DNA of 64,000 nt from Chrysopilus asiliformis (Eukaryota; Arthropoda; Insecta; Diptera; Rhagionidae). Position 1 is the stretch's first letter. Every line of letters begins with the position of its first letter. Of this stretch, positions 1 through 11,285 are shown piece after piece. Where the stretch lies: NCBI GenBank assembly GCA_964034945.1, contig OZ035962.1:27277530-27341529 (forward strand). Direction: 5' to 3'. The translations under genes were made by a program, and so were the position numbers. The notes beneath the pieces are model-generated. The model saw only the letters and a program-made list of their open reading frames with translations, was not told the DNA's origin and ran no database searches.

Positions 1-129
1 ACGAATATATTGGAAACAATTACTTGTCAAACAAGTGTCAAAAACTATACACATTCGTCACCGTTTTGGACAAAAGTCCAACTGGTCAGTGATAAAAATA
101 AACAGTTGAAGTGAATTTTCAGAGCAATA

Positions 130-911
130 ATGTCAGGAGTAAGTAAAAAAAATATCTAGATACAATATTTAATTAACAACAATGATTTAATAGAGAATAG
201 ATCCGAAAACGAGGCTGGAAGATGATGAAAAAAGATCAATCCCACCTTGGATACAGAAATTATTGGCCTACGATGTTGAGATAACAAAAAGATTCGTTTC
301 GTATTCCCTAAATTTCGTTCCCATGCGATCACTGCAGAAAAACTGCAAATTCTTAGAATATTCGTGTCATGGAATTGTTTGGCTAGTCTGTTGGATCGCC
401 TTCGGCTGGTTATTCGACAACAAAAGCCTCTACCAAATGCAAGTAAACATGATCTTGGGGCTGCTCCTGGACATAGTTTTCGTAGCGTTAATTAAGGCAG
501 CGACCAGAAGACGTCGTCCCACAATCAATGACGACATATTTTCTATTGGGCCGGACAAATTCAGCTTCCCATCTGGGCATGCATCGCGGGCGTTCTACGT
601 TCTGTACTTCTTCATAGCCCTGCACCCCCTGCAGTGGATTTTTTGGCCACCAGTATTTGCCTGGGCCATCAGCGTTGCCTTATCGAGGCTCCTGCTGTAC
701 AGACATCACATATTGGACGTTTGTGCAGGGGTTATTCTCGGGCTTTTGGAAGGTTTGCATTGAATTTTTCTTATAAATCTTTGAAATTTATATGATATAC
801 TTTTCAGGTGTCCTCATGGGGCTGTTATGGTTGGGGCCTGAGACTTCCAGCTGGTTTATGGCGTGGATAACGGAAGATAATGTCCCTGGTGGACCCGATG
901 AAAGCACATAA
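130..911 (+). CDS. Phospholipid/polyisoprenoid phosphatase, PAP2 family (PLPP6-like)
   Basis: Three coding exons, 130-138, 194-752 and 808-911, join in frame to a protein of about 223 residues. The three PAP2 catalytic motifs are visible in order: KAATRRRRP fits KX6RP, PSGH lies in the middle, and SR followed by LLLYRHHILD fits SRX5HX3D. Several hydrophobic stretches lie between and around them, so this is a multi-pass membrane enzyme. The family dephosphorylates lipid phosphates; PLPP6 relatives prefer presqualene or isoprenoid diphosphates in the ER, and that substrate is inferred from family only. The tiny first exon (ATG TCA GGA then GTAAGT) was chosen because phase 0 matches the TAG acceptor at 191-193 and in-frame stops lie just upstream of that acceptor. 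The gene converges on the acylglycerol kinase gene, with about 0.4 kb between the two stop codons. The symbol is left blank because the fly orthologue name is uncertain. Confidence 0.85.
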
Positions 912-1305
912 AGAAATCATGTATGGCTATTTTTTCATGATTCATTGATAAGAAGCGGATTCAGGCTTCTATTTTTTCAAGTTCTTATCGTATTTGATAT
1001 TGACTATGTTTGTTTTATTCCTTGTTTTGTTTATTCTCATCTAGTTTTGCCAATACATGAATTTTGATAAAAGTCAATAGAATTTAAATAACTTATTAAG
1101 ACATTTAGAAAAACATATTGAAATACAAATTATGTTGAAAATTTATCTAATCTTTTTTTGTGGATTTTATCAAGGGAATCGGTATCTGGACGTCTTCAAG
1201 AGTCTACTACTTCATACTCTATTGAAAAATTACTTTCATTATCTTTTTTTTTTTTGAATTATAAGTAAAAAACATAAATCGTTACTTCTAATATTTTATT
1301 AGTCT
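912..1305. other. Convergent 3' intergenic region
   Basis: AT-rich spacer between two converging genes. A TTTATT, which reads AATAAA on the minus strand, overlaps the 5' side of the acylglycerol kinase stop codon near 1295. A T-run lies at about 1244-1255. I see no gene here. Confidence 0.5.
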
Positions 1306-2694
1306 TCACAATGTGTACATTTGAATTGCTTTTGGCATCAAATATATCCTAATTGGCCTCACTTCATACGGTTCACTGTCTATCGAATAGAAAACTTCCT
1401 TATCATCTGTGCTAATTTTTTCTGGTTGAATTTCTATCGTCCTGGCAAGAATTTGTTCCTTGCTACTACCCTCATTCGTTCGTATCCTCTTCCAACTCTC
1501 CGATATAAATTCAAATCCAGAATCAATCTTTTTACTCAATTCGATCTTAACCTCCGGAACTTGATTTTCATCGTGGTCTATTGTGAGAAGCACTTCTGTG
1601 GGATTTATATCGAATGTGATTTCCTTGGAACAGTTTTCATTGACCACCTTCGAATAGTCGACGGCTGGTTGCACTCGCTGCTGGCCTAATTTGAATCTCG
1701 GAATGAATCTCGACCACCAGCGTGTACTTCCTAAACTTTGTGTGTTTTCTTTAACATAGCAATTGCTGCATCCTGGACAGGGTAATGTGTAGGTAAGTTT
1801 TGCTTTGCAATTCCACGTTAAGTTGTTACTAAATGCATTGAACAGAGAGGAGGTGTACTCTCGCAAGGATCCAGTGTACCAATATTTATCTCTAAGAGAA
1901 ATCGCATCCCGATAAGCGCCCCATTGAAGTCCACCAACCGCGAAAATGGGCTTAAGACCCGCTTCCTGGTCAATCACTTGAATTTTCAATACATCCTTTG
2001 GCGCGGTTTTGCCTCGAATCACTGATATAGCGGAGTCTGCCAGACCTTTTACTTCCTCGACATCATTCGCGCCAAATGGAATTCGATACACTTTATTGGC
2101 GACTGTATTTGTCTTGCCAAGAGGAAGAACTCCAATAGGACACTTCTCGTGCGTCGAGCGCCTCAACAGACCAGTGATTGCCTCAGAAAGTGTCCCATCG
2201 CCCCCAGCCACGAGTATTGCGTCAGGAAGTTGGTTCATTTCTTCCACATATTTGCTAGCATATCCTTCCGCTTCAGTTTTGACGACTTCCACGAGAATTC
2301 CAGCGAGTTGAAGTATCGGATCGCAGTATTTGCCAAACTAAAATGTGGAAATTTTAGAAAACATATACTAGGATATATTGCTTGACCTACGGTTTTTTCA
2401 GCCGATCTTTTGTTAGCAGCCGGATTAAGAATAACCAAAAGTTTCCTTGGTGGAGTTATAGAATTCTGTGTAACGTCTCCATATTTTGAAGCTTCCTCGC
2501 AGTATGCTCTCATTAATTGGTTTATCCTAAAAAAAACAAGAAATCCTTCAATACTTCCGGATGCAGGACTTATGATAAACTTACTCATATTTGTTTTTTG
2601 CATATGACACGCCATAACTTGCTGCTCCAACGGCAAATAGAGACTTTTTCCAATGGTTTCTAACTCCTTTGGCAAATTTTACAATTCTACTCAT
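1306..2694 (-). CDS. Acylglycerol kinase, mitochondrial (AGK / multi-substrate lipid kinase)
   Basis: Three exons in transcription order, 2694-2585, 2526-2391 and 2337-1306, give exactly 426 codons (425 residues), close to the 422 residues of the human enzyme. The N-terminus contains VRNHWKKS, matching the family's conserved RNHWKK start region, followed by a hydrophobic stretch. The diacylglycerol-kinase catalytic core follows: LLVILNPAANK, then VAGGDGTLSEAI containing the nucleotide-binding GGDGT, then GVLPLGKTNTVA. AGK phosphorylates mono- and diacylglycerol to lysophosphatidic and phosphatidic acid and in mammals also belongs to the TIM22 import complex; the latter is family knowledge only. 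Both introns are short (58 and 53 nt). The start codon is chosen by similarity to the family N-terminus. The gene is head to head with the Dos-like adaptor about 0.4 kb away. Confidence 0.92.
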
Positions 2695-3103
2695 TCTTTT
2701 CAGGATTTTTCCAATTTATTTGATCAAAAACACATAATTGGGGTTATGTTTGCTATGGCGGTGACAGTTGTTATTTGGAATGTGAATCTTTTTACTAGCA
2801 CATACGGTTCGAAATGCAATTTCCTTTGTTACTGACATTTTAGCACACCCAATCGTTTCCAACCAGCCAATCACAAAGTAGATAGATTGAAACTTCGTCC
2901 TGGCAATGCTAAATTTCCAATTCCTCGCAGAGCTCGTTCCACTGAAAGAAATTTTTAGAATCAGTCAACATCAAGAGGAAGATAAGTGAACGTCGTTTCG
3001 TGAAAACTTTCCAGTTTTTGTTTCGATAAGATCGTGTGAAAATTGTTAATTTGCGGGAAATATGCTACGAAAGATGTGACCCGGACGACGCAATTTGCCA
3101 ACA
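2695..3103. promoter_or_regulatory. Shared divergent promoter region of AGK and Dos-like genes
   Basis: About 0.4 kb separates the divergent start codons, so both promoters must lie here or just inside the genes. I see no clear TATA box for either gene; they may be initiator or DPE driven. The assignment rests on gene geometry only. Confidence 0.5.
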
Positions 3104-6100
3104 ATGAACAAGGAGATTTACCAAGAGGGCTGGTTGATAAAGTCGCCGCCAACAAAAAGAATTTGGCGAGCAGTGAGTCATTCATCTTTGCACCAAGAAA
3201 AAAAACTAATCTTTAATTCTGCACGAATTGAAAATTTCTTTTCACTAATTTCCAGCCAAGAACTCTTCTATTACTACTTAAATTTACCATTGATTCGGAA
3301 TTACGGGGGTGGCAGGGAAATTGAAGACAGCTTTCTTCCGGTGAACGTTTCGCCCCAATTTTTCCTTGCCAAGAAACCCGACAAAAGTGAAGAAAAACCA
3401 TTGAACGCTTCCTGAAAAACGCAATTAGTTCTGATCTCCACTTTGTTTTGCTTCCGTTTTCCGCATTTTCGATAGAGTCTCAGATAAAAATGCGGATAAC
3501 AGAATGAATCGCTAGGAAGTGATTTACTTCGCAGCTGGCAAAACGCTATAGTTTTGTTGTTGTATGGCTATTAATGGGAGCCACCACTGAATTGTTTACG
3601 ATAAACAAAGCGAAGGGAAACAACGAAGGAAAAGCCAAGACTCATTCATTTTGTTAGCCACTTTGAGTTTTTTTTATCTATTAGTCCGTCTTGGATTTAC
3701 TATTCGCTACTGGCCAGCGCTGAGTTCAATCGAAAAACTCAATTTTGATTAACATGCGAGATAAAATTAAGCGAATTGCTGTTAGAAATTAATTAAGGCG
3801 TCTGCGGTTCCAAGAGAACCGTTCGGCGAAGGCCTAAAAACGCAACCAGCGGAAAAATTTTATGTAAATTAAATGTCTTTTTGTTTTCTGTACATAATTT
3901 TTTGGTATTGCTTCTGTCGGCGCTACTAATTACGTCGATCGGTCAAAGACTGAACTTTACCTGGTTGTGCTGTGTCTTCAGAATTGTTTAAAATCAGTCA
4001 CAAATCAAGCAGAAAGTTTCATTATTGAATTTTCCCTTTTTAGCTGGTGGCAATTTTACTCGAAAAAGTTTGAATCAGCACATTTTATTCATTATTTTGT
4101 CGGTGGAACATTTTTTTTCTAGAAAAACAACCATAACAATAAATTAGCGACTCTTATTTCACTGTACAAATTTAGGATTTTATTGCTTTGTAGTCAAACG
4201 ACACCCTCGCATGTCAGCAGGTTGTGATTTCTGTTTCGGTCACTTTTATACAATTTTTATTATCAAACTGAGTGGGGAGGATAATTCTTAAGGACTTTCC
4301 ACAAAATGCGTGACATAGTATGAAAAGAAATGAAATGCCATAGAAAAAATCACGAAAAAGAAAGGCGGGGGGACATGGAGGATTCGAAAAGACGAAAATT
4401 CGTATTTTATGGACAGCTCTTACCAATATTACTGAATATTCAATTTTATAGCCTACTAATAAGCCTGAATAATTAAATTTTTAATTAAAGACATTACGGA
4501 GTTCTGTACCAAAAGGAAATATTCTACTTAAGCTTGTTGACGTCAGTACAATTAGACTATGACGAAGTTTTTATAATATTTGTCGGGTTTTATTATAAAT
4601 CATTGTTTATTTAGCTGACTTTATCACTCTTAATAGCACACGGAATTTATATAAATTTAACGCACTCGTTCCTAATGCATTCATGGGCATATTGTTATTT
4701 TTCAGCACCACTTTTCACAGAAACCTACGATAAGAATGTTTTTATTCGTCATTTGATTTAGTTTTGTAGATATTGTTATTTTTTCCCGTCGTAGTGTGAA
4801 AAATATAATTTTTTAGGTGTATAGTTTAAAAAAATTGTTTCGAAAAAATTTTTCAGTAGAATTTTGGAGTCAAAAAAAAAATTCTAGATTTGATTTGAAT
4901 TTTGCATTTTGAAATACATTTAAGGTGGTTTTTCTAACGCTTTTTAGGATCGATTTTTGCATCGTGTAAAATTTATAAGGGGTTGTCTATAAAATAACGT
5001 CAAACATTTATTGGAGAGGACGGAGGGATGCGAAGTAGTTTTTAAGTCATATGCAAAAAATCGCAGAAAAGTGTAGCTTGGAGGGGAAGTGGTGGAGGTG
5101 AATAGGTAAAATGACCGTCATGTATTTTATAGGCCACAATAAAATCAACTTTTTGCTTGGAGATTTCATTAAGTCAAACCACGATATTTTGATCGAATTT
5201 TACCTGAAATTTAACGCAAATTTTCTTCTGTCCTTTTTAGCGATGGCGAAGACGTTGGTTTACTTTGAAACAAGGAGAGATTCCGGGCCAATTTTGTCTC
5301 GAATACTACACAGATCGGAACTGCCGCAAGCTAAAAGGAGTAATCGACTTAGATCAATGCGAACAGGTCGATTCTGGACTACGTCTCGAACATCGAAAAC
5401 AGAAATTTCAATTCATGTTCGACATAAAAACCCCAAGACGCACATATTATTTAGCAGCAGACACTGAGAGTGACATGCGAGACTGGGTTAATCATATTTG
5501 CCAAGTATGCAATTTACATGACTTCACCAAGCAGCCAGGCGAGAGACAATGTAAGCAAAAATGCGTTTTGTAGAAAAAAGTAATTGATTTTTTCTTTGTA
5601 GATTACAATTTATGTGAAAATGATGCGCCCGTACAATCTGCTTCACCACAAACATATCCGTTATTTACAAATGACAACATATCGAGCGATACAACGACAA
5701 CGACATTGAATTCATCCATACCGCAAACTGAGAAAGCTCTACCCCCGTCGGCTGTTACGCCGGATGTGATCCGTGGAACGGAAGAGATGTCGATTAGTAA
5801 TACATATCAAAACAATGATTTTCAATATGTAAATACAGAATACTCAAATCGTGAGACATTGAACTGCGACGCGAAATTACCATTTTTCACAGCATCGAAT
5901 GATCAAACCGCCATAATACCGAATCATGCACGGGCGCAGTCTTTTAGCGAACAAACATCGAAGCCAATGAAACAGGCGACCTCACCGAGTTCCGGTGGGG
6001 CAAAGAAAATTCCCGAGAATCTCGTCCTTAGTGACACTTTCGTTGATAATAATGTGGTGCCGTCGCCAGCATTGAGCACTTCGTCTGGTCCTTATATTCC

Positions 6101-8556
6101 CATTAGTGAGTGCTTTTCTGGCAGTCCAAAGTTTTTGGTAATTGTTTATAATTTGTAAATCATTCTGAAGGGTAATTTTTTCTATTACTTTTGCAAAAAA
6201 AAAAGCCTAGCAACGAAATGCCGTCAACACCACTTAACAGTTTGGATCCGAAATTTTATGATACACCACGAAAGCATAACAACATTGGATTGAATTTAAC
6301 CAATGATCAATCGTATTCGCCGAAAATATACAATTGTCCAGTAGGTTATCAAACATTCTTACTTTTATGCTGATATTTTTTAATTAAATTTTCATTACAG
6401 CAACAGCAAGGACGGCCTAGAAGTGGACGTTCAAGTCCTACTGATTCGGAGAGTGTTTTTACTGACGATGAAGACTGGTCTCATCCACATCCGTTACGAG
6501 AATCAATTGGTACACAAGATTTTTTAAATTATTTTTGAGATTTTTCTTTAGTTTTCAATGAGGTATTTTGAGAACGTTTTTTAAGTGGAGACCATAAAAT
6601 ACGTTATGCTAATTTTAGATTTTCCAGACCCTCCCCCTCTCCCCTCCTCTCGATAATCCTTTTTAATGATTTGTAATGGAATTTAGAACCGCCGCCACAC
6701 AATTACAGACCCTTCTCTGGGCATTTTATGGAACACCTTTGTGCCGTACTGCCCATTCCGTATAACATATTTTATTGAAACCTCCGATTTCCCTCTGCTT
6801 TGATATTTCTTCATTAAATTTTGTAAATTTTTCTCTCTTAAAATCAGATCGCAACATGAGACCGTCCGATAGTTCGGTTGAGAACGAAGCCATTGTCTTT
6901 ACGTACACTCAGCGTTTTTCCAAGATTCCAGAGGACGGCAAAACAGCCAAAGGGAGTCCGAACACGAGTGTTGAAGGTCCTGATGTGAAAATTTTACCCA
7001 AACCCAAGAATCGTTTGATATTGGAATCTACTAGTGAAGATGAAAAGTAATTTTCCATCTCTAAGCGTTTTTTCGTTCAATTTTAATAGTTTTGTACTTT
7101 TAGGAATCGTGAATTTCCACAATTTTCGGATACTGAGAATTCTTCTCCAGCCATTGGGCCAAAAGATGCTTCTTGTGTAAGTATTTACAATTTTATAAGA
7201 GATTGTGTCGGATTTTAAAATTATCCTGGCTAGAAATAGGATGAAAAGAACTTTTTTTTGATATTTTTTAAAAAATCAAACCTTTGTAATGAAGCTTTTT
7301 AGCTGGACGGCTATCCATAAGACTATTCTTATAGTGGCAGGGTGACAAAAGCCAGTAGTCATTCATTTTAATTTAGCTGTCGTTGTAATTTAGCTGTCGT
7401 CTTTAATGATAGTTACTTGAAAGAAATGTCGCTTTGACATTTTCTTTTAAAAAGCAAACTCCAAATTTTCTTTTGTTTTCATTCCAGTGCGTTGAAGAGA
7501 GCTACGATATTCCACGATCACATCATTTGCCATACTACAACATGAGCCATTTGAACAATAATTCAGTTTCACCAACATTAATTAATTCGAAAGATGTGAT
7601 CGCATCATCAACACCAAATTTAATTGCAGGCAACGATCAAACACCGATTTCAACAGCTAGCAGAACTTTACCACGTCCACATTTCTACACGAATGCGGCT
7701 CCAACCAAGATAGAGGGAAATGTTTTCCGATACGATTTTATTGAACAGGTGAGAGATCGTTTTTCTGATTATTAATTGCAAAAAAATGTGTGTTTTTAAA
7801 CCTTTGTTTTTTTTCTAATTCAAGGGCGATGCGCCAGCAGTGAACAGAAGTCTTAAACCCAAGCTGAGCTTAGAAGAAAAATCACATAGTGATGCTGGTT
7901 TCAAACCACCAGTGTCGCTCACTAGCGCCTATATCGAGAAATCATCACCAGTCGTGCCACCGTCGATTGATAGAACTTTGAAACCGGCTGTTTTTAAGGT
8001 AACCTACCTATTGAAGTTATTCACTTTTAATCATTTTTAACGCATTTTTCCCTTGCAGTCCCAAGAATCTCCAAAATGTACAAACTCTCTGCGTCGTCGC
8101 ACTGGCCCGGCATCGCTGGTTCTGCCATCCGACTTTGACTTTTCTGGCATGCACCAGAATTTGGAAAGTCGTACACTTCCACGAAATATTGCGCAATCCT
8201 TCAGTGGAGTAAACACATTCGCCGCAAAACATAACAACAATAATATTTCGGCCTTTAAATCACATTCCCAGCTGCAGTATTTCGATTTGGATGTTGCTAA
8301 TCCTCCGCCACCACCAACACAATCCAAACGTGCGATTTACGCCAACAATGCAACAGCAATGGGCGGTACCTTATCGAAACTAGGTACATCAATAGATTCG
8401 GCAACAGTACGACAACCAGCAAAAAGTGGTGTAGTTTACAATTCCGTTGATTTCTTAAAAACCGAAGCGTTCAAACGGATTCGTGAGGATGCCGAGAAGA
8501 ATCGAATGAAAAACACCGATGATGATCTTAAAGTGGAGAACAAGAAGCTTTTTTAG
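3104..8556 (+). CDS. dos: Dos/GAB-family docking adaptor (PH domain, Grb2- and SHP2-binding motifs)
   Basis: Ten coding exons close in frame to 787 residues: 3104-3172, 5241-5550, 5602-6137, 6206-6340, 6401-6509, 6848-7046, 7104-7176, 7488-7748, 7825-7998 and 8059-8556. The N-terminal PH domain covers roughly residues 5-120, starting QEGWLIKSPPTKRIW and ending in DMRDWVNHICQVC, very like GAB1 and Dos. The disordered remainder carries tyrosine motifs: FYDTPR, SYDIPR, YYNM (a YxxM), LQYFDLDV and VVYNSVDF. It also has two Grb2/Drk SH3 motifs of PxxxRxxKP type, PAVNRSLKP and PSIDRTLKP. Dos is recruited to activated receptor tyrosine kinases, phosphorylated, and docks Corkscrew/SHP2 through the two C-terminal tyrosines, promoting Ras-MAPK output. 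Exon 1 ends inside the PH domain before an intron of about 2.1 kb; the other introns are small. The symbol is by homology to Drosophila. Confidence 0.93.
3173..5240 (+). other. First intron of the Dos-like gene
   Basis: An intron of about 2.07 kb, from GTGAGT at 3173 to TTTTAG ending at 5240. It is AT-rich with long homopolymer runs. Short reading frames in it lack recognisable motifs and are not called. It could hold enhancers, but nothing specific is visible. Confidence 0.7.
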
Positions 8557-9539
8557 GACAATTCAAAATTTAATTCAAGTGCAATTAACCACCGCCAATG
8601 GAAAATGAAAAAAAAACTAATACCTTTCAAATTTAATACAGCAGAATGAGATGCTTATTGCCTTAAATGTGAATCTCCACTAGTTTTTCATATTGCAGAT
8701 ATCAATTTTATATACGAGAACAAACATTTCAACAGAAGATAATTCAAATATTTAAAGCATTTCATTATTAAAGGAGGAAGAAATCCTCCTTGAAATTTGT
8801 ACAATCAAACAGCATTTTAAATACAAAAGCTCTCATTGTATTTCACTTTGACGTTAATAAGTAGGCAACATTTTAAACAAATATATCAAAAAACTTATAA
8901 AAATTAAGTTACAATTCATCAATTCTAATTAAAAGTTTTATTGAGAAATTATATGTAAAAATCTATTTAGTATAATTGATAAATAAATGGCATAAAATCC
9001 TGCAAACGTAACGCTGCTTCCCTATCAAGAAATTTAAATCCAGGCGTATGTTTGCTTAAATTGTTATTCATTTAGTATTGAATTTAGCTACTAGCAAAGA
9101 AACAAACTATGGAAAAATTAAAAAAAAAATATTAGCATTTTGTGTATTGTCAACATTAAATGCACGACTATTTTGAGAAAAAATATATTCAATAAAACTC
9201 TAAATTAATTTTTATATTAAAACAATAATCAAAATTAATTAAAAAAAATATATTTTAAAATTATTTTTGTTAACTACAATTAAAAAATATATAGACTAAA
9301 AATATTTTTATACAATTTAAGTGCTACTTTTGTAGTTCATTTTCTATTTCTGAATTATTTAATTACGCCATCAAAAGAAATTTATTTCTTTGTGCTATTT
9401 GTATTTTTTTATCTTATTTTTTATAGAAGCAAAATTTTAGTAGCAATAAAATGAAATTAAAAAAAAAAATAATAGTGTTATTACTTATCCTGAACTTAAC
9501 TTGAACTCTAACTGAAAAGTGTTGGTTTCGTTTGTAAAA
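8557..9539. other. 3' flank of the Dos-like gene, very AT-rich
   Basis: Extremely A/T-rich sequence with several AATAAA-like hexamers near 8981 and 9192, plausible poly(A) sites for the upstream gene. No gene or bounded repeat is seen. Confidence 0.5.
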
Positions 9540-10138
9540 GCTTTTATTTAGTTTGTTTTTGTTGTCTGTCTGTTTGTTTCTCATGGTCAAATCTGGTTAT
9601 ATATCTCTAACTAGGGATGTCAAAATTTTGAAAATAACCCGGTTCTCGGTTAAACCGGTTTTTAAAACTTCGGTTTAAACCGGGCCGGTTTAACCGGGTC
9701 CAAAAAACCGGTTATTAAAACACCGAAAAACCGTTTTGTTCAAATTGGGTAGGTTAGGTCTTAGACACAACAAATACACTATAAGACAAGAAATGCCATA
9801 TAATCCATTAAGAGACCATAAATGGCACAATATGATATTGTATTTGTTTTAGAGTGCCTAAAAAGAAGTGTTTCTAACAAATCAGTTGCACGAAAATTGG
9901 TTTAAAATTATTTTTCCATACAAAAAAGAATGATCGGTTTTTTTAAACGGTTTTTGGCTTTAAAAAAAACACCGGGTATAACCGTGCAAAAAAAAACCGA
10001 AAAAACCGGTTAACCGAAGCAAAAACACCGGGTAACCGATTTAACCGTTGCTTTTTTGACATCCCTATCTCTGACCCACTTCCGCTTATCCGATTGACCC
10101 GAAATTTCGCACACATGACAATACGATGACAATACAAT
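9540..10138. repeat. Dispersed repeat, copy 1, interrupted by a hAT MITE
   Basis: The outer parts (about 9537-9611 and 10068-10138) resemble a second copy at about 18068-18215: both share AAAAGCTTTTATTTAG, a GGTCAAATCT/GGCCAAATCT block, CGATTGAC followed by a GAAATT-like block, and GACAATACAAT. Copy 1 is split by the 456-bp hAT element described next. The class of the host repeat is unknown. Confidence 0.6.
9612..10067. mobile_element. Non-autonomous hAT-type element (MITE), 456 bp
   Basis: The ends are inverted repeats, TAGGGATGTCAAAA on the left and TTTTGACATCCCTA-like on the right. The flanks are 8-bp target duplications, TCTCTAAC at 9604-9611 and TCTCTGAC at 10068-10075, with one mismatch. 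An 8-bp duplication is diagnostic of the hAT superfamily. The interior is full of inverted AACCGG/CCGGTT words near both ends, giving long subterminal inverted repeats. There is no transposase reading frame, so it depends on a transposase elsewhere. Confidence 0.88.
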
Positions 10139-10268
10139 CACCCCGATTGCGATTGTCGCGTCGTTTTCGACAAGAGTCGTTTCACGTGTTGTTGTTAGTG
10201 TTTTTCTACCAACAACAACACGTAAAACGACTCTTGTCGAAAACGACACGACACTCGCAATCGGGGTG
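10139..10268. repeat. Near-perfect foldback hairpin, 58-bp arms
   Basis: Arms at 10139-10196 and 10211-10268 are reverse complements with only 3 mismatches in 58, around a 14-nt loop. The termini read CACCCCGATTGCGA and TCGCAATCGGGGTG. It is probably a foldback MITE inserted at the edge of the dispersed repeat; target duplication is unclear (AAT flanks only). Confidence 0.85.
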
Positions 10269-10669
10269 AATATTTTCGCTACTTCATCCTTGAAGCTTTT
10301 GTTTTCTAGTACCTATATTTGTTTTTGGTTTCGTTGAAAATGGAAGCTTTTCCTTATGGTTTTCAAAATAAATAAAAAATTCTCAAAAATTAATTGTTTT
10401 CATTTCTTTTAAATGATCTCAGTTTCATTTTCATCTTAATAAATACCTTAGAAAAAGCTATTTTACAATTTTGTTTACAATTTCGTACATTCTATTGTAC
10501 TCGAAGGTAAAGTCAGGGTCGCAATCGGAGCTGGTATTTAAAAATTTGCGCGTCCGAAGTAAGAGTCGGAGTTCGGGCTTTTTCAGAAAAAAAACCTTGT
10601 TTAAAGCCAGTAATTACGCGCAATAGTTTACCAAAGTGGTTCTTATTCCTGGTAGCCCTTGTTGCGTAT

Positions 10670-10939
10670 GACTGTGTTTACATTGTGACTCATTTTGAGG
10701 CGTCTTTCGTCATTTTTCTGCCGTGTGCACACGGTTCGCTTCATCTGGTTTCACTAAACCGGTTTCATCAACCAAACTAAACGAAACAGGTCTCAACAAC
10801 CAGACTCAAACCGGTTTGCGACCGATAATTTTAAGTGAATCTAAACTTCGTTCGCTCTTTTTGGTTTCCCTCCCCACTGCGTCCCTCACCCTCACGAAAG
10901 ACGTGCCGCCTCAAAGTGAGTCCTAATGTAAACACAGTC
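10670..10939. mobile_element. Terminal-inverted-repeat MITE, about 270 bp
   Basis: The left end GACTGTGTTTACAT and right end ATGTAAACACAGTC are perfect complements, and similarity continues inward (GTGACTCATTTTGAGGCG against CGCCTCAAAGTGAGTC). TAT flanks both ends, so the target duplication is TAT or TA. The interior can be read as a 67-residue frame with no family resemblance, which I do not call a gene. Superfamily is undecided (Harbinger-like or Tc1-like). Confidence 0.75.
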
Positions 10940-11107
10940 TATATGTGTAGTAAAATACCTTTTTCTTGCTGGGAATCGTAAAAACGTCTTGATATCAGGT
11001 TGTGGAGGCCTGAAAATTGTCCATTATGGTTATAATCTCATGAGTCAAAAAATAGCTGTTTTTGTTGTAGGGTAAATCTTTTTTTTTAAAACAATTTTGA
11101 CAGCTTC

Positions 11108-11285
11108 AGGAGTGATATTCCGTAGCTTGTTTCAAGCGTTTGTTTCGATTTAGAAGAACAAGAAGTATTCGCTGTCTCTGTTTTGACCGAAATAAATGAC
11201 AGAGAGAAACCGAGATAGCAAATACCACTTTTTTTTCTTCTAACTCGAAACAAACGCTTGAAACAAGTTACGGAATATCACTCCA
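11108..11285. repeat. Inverted-repeat element, about 50-bp arms
   Basis: The left arm 11108-11157 begins GGAGTGATATTCCGTA; the right arm 11236-11285 ends CGGAATATCACTCC. Both contain the block CAAGCGTTTGTTTCGA or its complement. The spacer is about 78 bp. It has MITE-like structure with no coding capacity and no clear target duplication. Confidence 0.75.

Noticed and set aside
10723..10926. 67-codon plus-strand frame with relatively even base composition
   Set aside because: It lies wholly inside the terminal-inverted-repeat element at 10670-10939 and has no recognisable domain.
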